DNA of 64,000 nt, from assembly GCA_013368325.1 (NCBI GenBank), contig JAACJK010000001.1, positions 1,798,001 through 1,862,000 on the forward strand, written 5' to 3'. This DNA comes from Ephemerocybe angulata (taxonomy: Eukaryota; Basidiomycota; Agaricomycetes; Agaricales; Psathyrellaceae). This document shows positions 55,979-64,000 of the stretch, piece after piece. Under the pieces are notes generated by a model, which was not told the origin of the DNA, did not search any database, and saw nothing but the letters and a program-made list of their open reading frames with translations. The position numbers and the translations under genes were made by a program. The number at the start of each line of letters is the position of its first letter. Position 1 is the stretch's first letter.

Positions 55979-57569
55979 ATGGCACCAGTCGCTACTTCCG
56001 AGAAGCAAGCCACCGATATCGCAGACCTCAAAACTCACGCAGCAGACAAACTCTTCAATCCATTCTACTCCCCTCCTGATATCGATGACGGGAGCTCAGA
56101 TTACAAGTTCGCAGATTTCAAGGTACGAGGATTTCGCCACTCTCCGACTGCTGCTTCGTTGGTGCTTACTGTACGGTTGCCCCAATTTCTACAGCCTTCC
56201 TTCCCGAATCTCTCTTGGGAACCACTGAAGGAAGTGGAAGTGACGGAACGTGCCCTACATGCCGACCCTTCAAAGAAGAACCTTCTCAGCGCAGCATCGA
56301 AAGTTACACACCTCACTCCTGCTATTGGTGTTGAACTGGAGGGCATCGACTTGCGACAGCTAACGGACCAGCAAAAAGACGAGCTGTACGTACTTCTAAT
56401 CCCCAAAGATTTCGGATAACTTCTTAAGTGAATTTGGCACTTCAGAGCATTATTGGTTGCCGAGAGAGGAGTGGTCTGTAAGTGGAAGATCTGCTGCATG
56501 TTCATGATCAAAGCAACTCATTGATTGGCTCCAGTCTTGCGCAATCAAGAGATCGATATCTACCAGCAGTTGGATCTCGCTCGCCATTACGGTCCTCTCC
56601 ATAAGCACGCGACCACTGGGATTCCCAAGAATGGCTTGGAGGAAGTCCACGTTGTCTACAACGATTCCTCAAGAAGGCCAGACGCGTCGGCGTTTGCCAA
56701 GATTGATTTGTGGCACTCAGACGTGAGTGATTTTCTAAGCAGCGCGCTATACTGAGCTATCCTACGCATGTGCTGACTCGCTCAATCATAGGTTACATAC
56801 GAGATCCAACCTCCTGGCGTAACCTCCCTCAAGGTTATCACCGGCCCCGAGGTAGGTGGTGATACGCTCTGGAGCTCCGGGTAAGTCTGCACCTCGTCCC
56901 AAGATTTCGAAACATGGCGTGACTAACAGGTGACTTCTTCACATCAGCTACGCGCTCTACTCCTCCCTGAGCCCCGGCCTCCAAACCTACCTCGAAGGCC
57001 TGCAGGCGGTGCATAGCGGCGTCGCACAAGCCGAGGGGAACCGCGCTGCGGGTCTCCCTGTGCGCCGCAAGGAGATCGAGAGCGTACATCCCCTCGTGCG
57101 CGTGCACCCTGCGACGGGCTGGAAGTCTGTCTTCGTGAACCCAGGGTTCACGAGGCGGATCGTGGGCGTGCCCAAGGCCGAGTCAGACGCGATCCTCACG
57201 TTCTTGTTCCGTCAGATCAGCGACAACCCGGACTTCCAGGTGCGGTTCAGATGGACGGAGGGCAGCATCGCGCTGTGGGACAACAGGGTGCGTTTCTTAC
57301 GCTGTGACAATGGATGATGGATGATAGCTGATTCGCGCTTCGCTTAGATTGTGACGCATTCTGCTACGTTCGACTTCTGGCCAGCGACGAGACACGCGCT
57401 GCGTGCTACCCCACACGCGGAGAAGCCGCTGAGTGTGGCTGAGTACGAGAAGGCGACGGGGAAAGTCGCTAAGGACAGACAGATTGAGGTTTGGAAGCAG
57501 CTGGGCGTGGATGTTGCGACCGGGAACGGAGCGAGTGCCGGCAGCAGCAAGTCGCGATATAACGACTAG
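55979..57569 (+). CDS. TfdA/TauD-type Fe(II)/2-oxoglutarate dioxygenase (JLP1-like)
   Basis: A multi-exon gene starting MAPVATSEKQATDIADLKTH. The family order is visible: YKFADFK, PSFPNLSWEPLKEV, THLTPAIGVELEGIDL, ALLVAERGVVFLRNQEID, HYGPLHKHATTG, AKIDLWHSD with the iron-binding His and Asp, VTYEIQPPGVTSLKV, GGDTLWSSGYALYSSLS, HPATGWKSVFVNPGFTRRI, and HSATFDFWPATRHALR with the distal iron His and the 2-oxoglutarate Arg. All catalytic residues are present. Fungal relatives release sulfite from taurine or other sulfonates and help use organic sulfur in the cytosol. The substrate here is not known. Confidence 0.9.
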
Positions 57570-59971
57570 TGTTCTCTACGAGACCTACTTCCTATTTCAC
57601 TCTGTCAGTCGCACTCTGCTGCGAACGAAAAATGTATTTTTGGGTACGACGAGGTGTTGTCTTGTGTATTTTTACTCAATGCCGGTTTCAAGGAAGTTAC
57701 CGTCCACTGCCTCGGCGCCTCATGTTTGTTTTGACCGAGTCTTTTGCCTGAAAGCGCCAAAACTCTCCGGTGCAGTGGAGGTGGAGCGTTTTTGCCCTTC
57801 CCCGATTTCATTTGGTGGCGACAAGCCTTCCCCAGGCCCATCCCAGCCCGTATGTTTTTGTACATACCCCAGTACAGCTACCCGCGAGTGCCTTTGGGGA
57901 AAGTGATCAGCGGTTCGTGTGTGATATGTGAAGTGTATCTTTGGGCTAGGGAAAGGTACAGGGAGAGAAAGGAACACATGGGTCGATGGGCCGTCGGTCA
58001 GTTCGTTAGACAGAAGTCCGCGAGGTGGAAAAGATAGGACCTTGTGAAGTGTTGTGATGACTCGAGAGCGCTAGTGAACCAGAGAATCGAATACTGGGAC
58101 CCCTCGTTCCCTTCACCAAACGCCGGGCGCCTTCCTTTCTTCTGCTTAGATCCGATATGAACATTCTGAAGAAGATTGAACAAGCGTTTTGCATTTCATG
58201 GGACCTATTCACATGCACAGTACCTGGATGACCTAGGGTGACCTCACTCACCGAAGATGTTCCATTCCTCCGAGCACGATAAGATGGTATCAGTATATCA
58301 CCTTTTACCTTGTCAAGATACTAGTATACCGAGGGTCTGGCAAAATCCTACCGAGGACCGTCCTGACAAAGTCCAAGCACACATTCATCAGGAACATGAT
58401 CAAGCACCCCCGACCCTGACCCTCGATCGACTCCCTACTTACGTAGCCATACCTGATAGCATTGGCCTCGTTCATTCAACCAACCATGTAGAAAGTTCAT
58501 ATCCAGGTAAACCCGCACTACAGACGCACTGCGATCTGTCGTTTAGACTTGGGTTTTTATCATCGCAATCACCGGGAGAGGGTAGCCATGCGATCGGGTC
58601 CCTCCCTCCCCTCCCGCAGGCGATCGCGTGCCCGTCCGTCTCGCTCTGATAAACCTCCCAACATCCTGCACGCACCCCTCAGCTCTCCCCCCTTCCCAAT
58701 TCACTCACCCAATAAATATCTGAATACGCATCTTAACACACTCGCTCCTTTAGAAACACCGTCCGCGAACCTTGTTCCCAATCCACCGGTCCTTATTCCA
58801 ATTCCGTCATGGCCCTGATCGCATCAGCCTCGTGGCCCGATAAGCTCCGATCGCCCCCGGTTCGATCACATCTCTGATCATAATCGGGCACGTGTAGTGC
58901 CATATGCGGATAGGGCGGCCCTACGCGGTGGGGAGCGCCCGATCATGATCCGAATTTGGATGGCGCTGGGGAAGCTGGAGGGGGACGAGGAGGAGGGCTT
59001 GGAGGGATAAGGAGATCAGATATACTGGAGGTGTCAGAGGCCAGATGAAGGAGTGCGGTATACGGGTACACCACGCTACAGAGACGCCTCCGGAGAGTCG
59101 GACGAGAGACGTCAACGACAATTCACACTCGAATGCGAGCATCGGCACGAGATCCACCCGACCCAGTAAAACCCCCAAACGGCGAGTGATTCACAAATCG
59201 AAACTAGAGTTCACACCCAGCCCTCTGGATATCGATGCCCCTCCAAAAAAGAGCGAGACATGGTCCCGCAAGATCGAGTCTTCTCGACTTGGCGGCTGGA
59301 ATTGTGGCCGCCAAATTCAAACGATGACGCGATACACCTTGTTGAAGCCGCTGCCTGCCTATCTTGCTCTATATCTGCGCGCGAATCACTTTACAGGATC
59401 TCGATAAACATCTGCGTGTAATTCTGGATGCTCGAGTTCCAAAATAAACGATGCCGCGATCGTGGTTTGCCCGACGAGCGCTTCGAGTTGACGAGCGATC
59501 TTGAGGTCGAAAAGGAGCTCACAGAGGCTGAGGAACGATGGAAGGAGGGGCAAAAGTGTTAGATATTAGATACATGTTTTCATGGTACTGACACACATCA
59601 AGAAATATGGATCCTACTCGTACTGTATCGGCCAGCAAACTACACGAACGAAAACTCGAAACGCAGAGGAAGAGAGCGAAAGTCCGGCAGGGAAGAAAAG
59701 AACACAGCAACGAATACATACACACTGGAAAACAAAGGAAGGAACCAAAAAGCACATGGAGACGATTAGGACTGGCAAGCGCGTAGGTAGATAGGCCAGG
59801 CAAGCAGGCAGGCAGGTATGCTATATGAAACTAGGTATGCAAAGAGCTCAGGAACAGTAAGATACTTAGTTAGTTTAGGACGAGGCAAGAGACAGACAGA
59901 ACGAAGGAAATGTGATTATCTTCAGAAAGCGTGAAAGAGCCACGAGAACATTTTGGTGCACACCCACCTCC
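57570..59971. other. Intergenic region of 2.4 kb, no gene seen
   Basis: Short frames are present (including an ATG-started 130-codon plus-strand frame at 58257-58649), but none shows a domain, coherent composition or splice support. The stretch around 59,790-59,830 has short GGCAGGCAGG repeats. It holds the trailers of the dioxygenase and of the GATA gene. Confidence 0.45.
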
Positions 59972-62669
59972 TCACCGCCTCCAAACGCTTGGAGCCATGG
60001 GCGGCCCCGGCGGTCCAGCATAGCCCCTGGCCACAAGCCCCGGCGTCGACCACGGACTTGGACCCCCGACGTGCGCAGACACAGGCGGCGGCGGGCCGAC
60101 ATGTCTCTGCTGCAACTGCTGGGGCTGCTGTAGGGGCTGCGGGGCCTGGTGCTGTTGAGGCGCCGGCTGAGGTTGCTGTTGGGATTGATGTAGAGGTTGG
60201 TGTTGCTGAGGGGGCGGGGGCGCCTGCGACGGCCCCAAGTTATGGTGACCAGGGTGCTGTTGTTGTTGCTGCTGATGGCGAGTAGAATGCGAATATGGAT
60301 GCGGATGTGGCGGTTGGTGATGTGTAGGATGCGTGGGGTGTTGCTGCTGAGTCTGCTGCTGAGGGTGGTGTTGAGACTGTTGATGGTTTGGATGATGCTG
60401 CTGTTGATGGTGTTGTTGACTAGGATGATGGTGCTGGGGCGGGGGCATGCTCGTTACTGGAGGCGGAACAGAAGTCGACGGGGGCGGCGGGGGAGGGACG
60501 GCGGAACGCTGTTGGGGGTGTTGCTGCTGATGTTGGCCCATCGCAGACTGAGGCGGGGGAGGCGGCTGGTGTGAAGACTGGTGCGTAGGATACTGCGGGT
60601 GAGGATGTTGTTGTTGCTGCGAATGATGCTGAGGATGCGATGGTGGGTTGTGTGGAGTCTGCTGATGGTGTTGTGCTTGTGGTTGATGGTGTTGCTGCTG
60701 CTGCTGTGATTGCTGCTGCTGCCCCGGGTGCGAACTGCTGCTGGAACTGTTATTGTGGTTGAGCAGTGGGGTATGACTCGGGTGATGCTGTGGTGGCTGC
60801 TGCTGCTGCTGCTGCTGTTGGGGAGGCGGAGGAGGCGGAGCGAAACCTGTTCCTGGCCCAGTCAACGTTAGCGTGTTCGGTGTTGGTGGTTGGCCAGGAC
60901 CGGTCATCGTCCTCGGGGGAGGGGGGTCAACATGCATAGGTTGCGGCTGAGGCTGCGGCGTGGGCGTGCTTTGAACCATATTTACCATGAACGTCCCCGT
61001 ATGGTGACCAGGGGCACCCATCGGGACGGTGTTCATCTGCTGGGGTTGAGGCTTGACTGCAATGCCACCTACAGGACCGCTGCTGCTCCCAGGGACGTCC
61101 ATCATCGGCGAGTCTGTGTCTGGCGACTCGTGGTCAACAATTTTGGATGACGATGCCTCGCCATTGATGTTGCCGCCATTCATGGACGAGCTAGACGCCT
61201 TGCGATTGTTCTTCTCGCCCTCCGCAGCGCGGGCACTGGCCCTCAGCGTCTCCATATCAATGCGAATATCGCCATTCCCATTCTTGTCCTTCCGCCGCAT
61301 CATCTTCGCATAATGCAGGCCACATGCATTGCACAACGTTCTTGCGCCATCAGGGCCCCGCCTCCACTCTGGGGTTTCTCGAATGTTGCATGAATGGCAT
61401 TTGCCCGGCGGGGAGGCTCGCTGGCCCTATGATCAGCATCAACGGCTCTTCGGGAGACAGAGAAGGTAAAAAGATAGTTACACTGCGTTTACGGTACTTG
61501 CTCTTCGGCTGGCCAGCAATGCCGGTTGCGGTCGCGGTGCTCGTCGCCCGCTTCGTGCGAATGAGCTCCATGTCCTGCTCGGCGGTCGTTGGCGGGCCCT
61601 CGGTGCTGGTGGGCTCTACTACGGCAGTGTTGTTTGCCCCTGTGACACTCGGAGAGGGTGCATACTACTGGAATGAGAACTTGCACGAGACTGATACCGC
61701 GAAACACACCTCAAAGTCCTGCTGGGGGTCGGGACCGTCCTGGGACATGTCCTCCCATGGCCGTTTGGGGACGCGCACGTCCTCCGGGGTTGCTGGGTCG
61801 GGCGGGGGCGCGGCCGGGGCGGGATCAACTTTGGCGGAGGCCCGCCTGAACTCCTCGAGCAACTTGACGACGGTCTTTGCACGATTGCTCATATCTGCAA
61901 GCTCCCCGGGGTTGGGCTCTGCGGACGAGTGCTGGTTGTGGGCCTGCTGGATGGCGGCATAGCGGTTGGCGAAGCGATATAGTTCTTTGCACTCGGCCCA
62001 GATCTGGGCGAGGGTGTGGTTGCGGTGTTCTGGGGGCGGTGGCTCTACAGGATCAGGGATGGATACGGGGGTGTATACGCGGGTGTCGACGGAGCTTGGG
62101 GGTGCTGTTGCGGTTGTCGCTGTGACTGTGCTCGCTGGTGTGGAGGATGTGGACGGGGGAGGGTATGGGTGTGCATGCTGGTGGTGGGGCGGCGGTTGAG
62201 GGGGCTGGAAGGTGCGGGCGAACGTCGGCTGGGGAGGCTGCTGGTACGGCGGGGGCGCCATGGGCTGCTGCTGCTGGTGATGCTGCTGGGGCGGCGGCGG
62301 GGGCGGCGGCTGGACGGGGACCTGGCCCCATGCGGGCGGCGGTGCCGGCGCGGGGGCGGGAGTCGGTGCCGGTGCGGGGGAGGCATAGGGCTGGGGCGGC
62401 GGACGCTGGGGCACATACTGCTGGTAGTACGGCGGAGTCTCGGCAGGCGGCGGCGGGGGCGGCGGGGACTGCTGGGCCGGCGGCTGGTAGGGCGGGTACT
62501 GCGAGGCGTACGGGTTGCGGGCTGGCGGGGGCGGGGCGGGGTTCGGGCGTTGCCGCTTCTCTAGCTGGCCGTCGTTCTGGTGCTGGTACGAGAAGTTGAG
62601 CTCCTTGATGCTGGGGAGGCGCAGGTCGTGGGCGGACGAGTAGCGACCATAGGGCGCAGACTGGGCCAT
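59972..62669 (-). CDS. GATA-type zinc-finger transcription factor
   Basis: The ATG at 62669 starts MAQSAPYGRYSS, followed by RLPSIKELNFSYQ, the short conserved motif near the start of NsdD-type GATA factors, then a Pro/Gln/Tyr-rich region and a helical block (AQIWAECKELYRFANRYAAI). Downstream, basic RTKRATST and SKYRKRS lead into the GATA finger, Cys-x2-Cys-x18-Cys-x2-Cys (CHSCNIRETPEWRRGPDG..., near 61,400-61,330), and a very long Gln/His/Pro-rich tail ending at 59972. NsdD-like factors regulate sexual development in fungi. The junction between the N-terminal part (ending near 61,720) and GANNTAVVEP could not be closed with one clear splice pair, so one short intron model is uncertain. Confidence 0.85.
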
Positions 62670-62800
62670 GGACGCGAAGAGCAAGAAACACCAGATCGCC
62701 GGACTTTCAATCCAAGATCCCATCGAGATCCATCGATTCGCTGACAAAGATTCCCTTTCTCGCTTCTCCGCTGACACACCTGTCCCGGCGCCCCTTGACC
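62670..62800. promoter_or_regulatory. Short bidirectional promoter, GATA factor and MED22
   Basis: Only 131 bp separate the two divergent ATGs. The region is CT-rich on the plus strand near 62,750-62,790. Confidence 0.55.
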
Positions 62801-63298
62801 ATGGACACCGACGTCTCCCGCCCGTCCGCCCTCCCCACCGCCAATCTCTCCCGCTCATACTCCACCCAGCAGGGCCAGAGCAGCACAGAGTATCTCGACA
62901 CCGTCCAGGAGCAGTGGAACCAGAAAGTCGACGCAGATGTCGACGTTCTCGTCGAAGGCATGGTCGATCTCGTCAATCTCGCCTCCATCGGCAACAAGGA
63001 CAAGTTTATCGTCGCCCAGGAGGCTTTCCTGACCCAGTTGCGCGCAGAGTCGATGGTGTGCAGAGTAATATCATATAATTTTATTCATGCTCATATCTAC
63101 CAGGTCCGAGCCGCACATTCGTTGCTCTCTGTTGTACATTCCATGAAACTACTCCTGCTGCTGTCCGACGAAGCCCAGCTCACCCATCGCCGCGATGCAG
63201 AGATGGCGGCAGTCCAAGAAGAAAAAGCGGCCACAAAAGCAAAGGTTGCAAAGCTCCTCGACGAGCTCCTACAGAACCAGTCATCCTCCAGCGCCTAA
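62801..63298 (+). CDS. MED22: Mediator complex subunit 22 (MED22/SRB6)
   Basis: Two exons (62801-63054, 63103-63298) close to 149 residues, a normal length. After a Ser/Thr-rich start come the family's long helices: STEYLDTVQEQWNQKVDADVDVLVEGMVDLVNLASI, with the EGM.DLV..A block, then VRAAHSLLSVVHSMKLLLLLSDE and a basic coiled tail. MED22 is a small head-module subunit that pairs with MED11/MED17 and links Mediator to RNA polymerase II. The ATG at 62801 was chosen over the TTG upstream. The stop codon overlaps the stop of the convergent gene on the other strand. Confidence 0.88.
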   Translation: MDTDVSRPSALPTANLSRSYSTQQGQSSTEYLDTVQEQWNQKVDADVDVLVEGMVDLVNLASIGNKDKFIVAQEAFLTQLRAESMVCRVISYNFIHAHIYQVRAAHSLLSVVHSMKLLLLLSDEAQLTHRRDAEMAAVQEEKAATKAKVAKLLDELLQNQSSSSA

Positions 63299-64000
63299 TC
63301 CAGTCGTTCCCGATCCCCCAATGCCCGCCTCAATACGTCTTCCTCGATCTTTTTAGCCCGCGATCGCCCCTCCCTCAACCTCTCGAGCCCGTTCTTGATA
63401 CTCTTCATATGCACCTCAGGCGCAATCTTCGTCCCCGCCAGGTTCGGCGCTGCCACTCGCTCTCGCATATCCTCCATATCCTGGCTCACCGCCTGCAATG
63501 TATGCAGCGTCGCTACAACCCGCGCGTTCGCCTGTTTGCGATGTACTGTCAGATCCTGGAGCATCTTCAGGTTCCTGTTAAAGTTCCTTAGGTCCTTCCT
63601 GTTCCCTCCCAGCTTCGTCCAGAGATACGAAAGCAGCTCCTCCTTGTCCGCCGTAACGCGCTTGTCCTCTCGCCCCACGATATCGCGCAGTGTTCCGAGT
63701 TTTTCCTCCAGGCGATCGAGGTTCGAATAGTTTGACTCCAACTCGAGTAAGAGGCGCTCAAGGTGCTCCGAAAGCACATTCATCGCGTCGTTAAATGTCT
63801 CCGTCACCACCTCTTCGGACGACCTCTGCGGCTTCCACAGCGCCAATGCGAACCTCCCCGGCTCGTTCGCCCGTGCGCCCTCGATCCGCGTATATGCGTA
63901 GTCGTTCATCGCCATAATGCTACAACAACTGTCAGTTCGTGCCAAACCAGCCCAAGATCGGACTCACCTATCAAGCGCCCCATTCATCTTCGCATCGAGC
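63295..64000 (-). CDS. Coiled-coil protein, 3' part, runs off right edge
   Basis: Two minus-strand exons are visible. DAKMNGALD is joined by a normal intron (GTGAGT..TAG, near 63,920-63,968) to SIMAMNDYAYTRIEGARANEPGRFALALWKPQ, followed by a long run of heptad-like helix (NVLSEHLERLLLELES, LDRLEEKLGTLRDIVG, DKEELLSYLWTKLG, NRNLKMLQDLTVHRKQANA, MEDMRERVA, KNGLERLREGRSRAKKIEED) to the stop at 63295. The MNDYAYTRIE segment suggests a membrane-near part further upstream. The family is not recognised; a structural or tethering role is possible. Confidence 0.65.

Noticed and set aside
58257..58649. 130-codon plus-strand ORF
   Set aside because: Composition and sequence show no domain and the region has no intron pattern; treated as chance.

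Overview
The window looks like nuclear DNA of a filamentous basidiomycete, most likely an agaricomycete. Genes are intron-rich with introns of about 47-62 nt (GT..AG, CTAAC/CTGAC-like branch sites). Intergenic spacers are short, and many proteins are full of Ser/Pro/Gln low-complexity sequence. One gene is a NACHT protein with the basidiomycete-style segment just before its P-loop. All calls come from reading the sequence; no database search was run. Exon joins are given only where the reading frame closes.

Layout. 0-1.3 kb: minus-strand Gag-like ORF running off the left edge, with a cluster of perfect palindromes upstream. 2.6-4.9 kb: F-box-like low-complexity protein (-). 5.4-6.7 kb: IWS1/SPN1 elongation factor (+). 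7.6-9.5 kb: disordered protein of unknown function (+). 9.5-13.5 kb: gene-poor, pyrimidine-rich stretch. 13.5-16.5 kb: small mitochondrial-type membrane protein (-), TPR protein (+) and SsuA/NMT1-like binding-fold protein (-). 16.7-22.7 kb: full ABCC (MRP-type) transporter (-). 23.0-24.2 kb: GNAT acetyltransferase fused to an Mss4 domain (+). 24.4-26.5 kb: alpha/beta-hydrolase and glutathione peroxidase (both -). 26.8-31.4 kb: telomerase reverse transcriptase (-). 31.9-34.0 kb: GH79 glycosidase copy 1 (+), probably damaged. 34.0-39.0 kb: coiled-coil protein and AP-3 beta adaptin (both -). 40.0-42.8 kb: NACHT STAND protein (-). 43.3-44.5 kb: mitochondrial-carrier-like protein (+). 44.6-46.4 kb: peroxisomal 3-ketoacyl-CoA thiolase (-). 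46.7-53.7 kb: GH79 copy 2 (-), split in two by an insertion of about 5.3 kb. 54.4-55.7 kb: RAD51-paralogue-like ATPase (+). 56.0-57.6 kb: TfdA/JLP1-type dioxygenase (+). 60.0-62.7 kb: GATA transcription factor (-). 62.8-63.3 kb: MED22 (+). From 63.3 kb: coiled-coil protein (-) running off the right edge.

The most interesting object is the insertion at about 47.46-52.74 kb. It carries one large five-exon gene for a tyrosine recombinase of DUF3435/Crypton-like type, with an R-Y-R-Y style active site, fused to a cysteine/histidine-rich zinc-finger-like region and a tandem-repeat tail. Unusual GC-rich repeats lie upstream of it, and tandem and inverted repeats lie downstream. The element interrupts the GH79 gene, and the stretch of GH79 carrying the catalytic nucleophile is missing at the junction. 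This looks like a mobile element caught in its target gene.

Most other genes are housekeeping functions (transcription elongation, Mediator, telomerase, AP-3 trafficking, beta-oxidation, peroxide defence), mixed with accessory functions (ABC transport, NACHT signalling, GH79, sulfonate-type dioxygenase).
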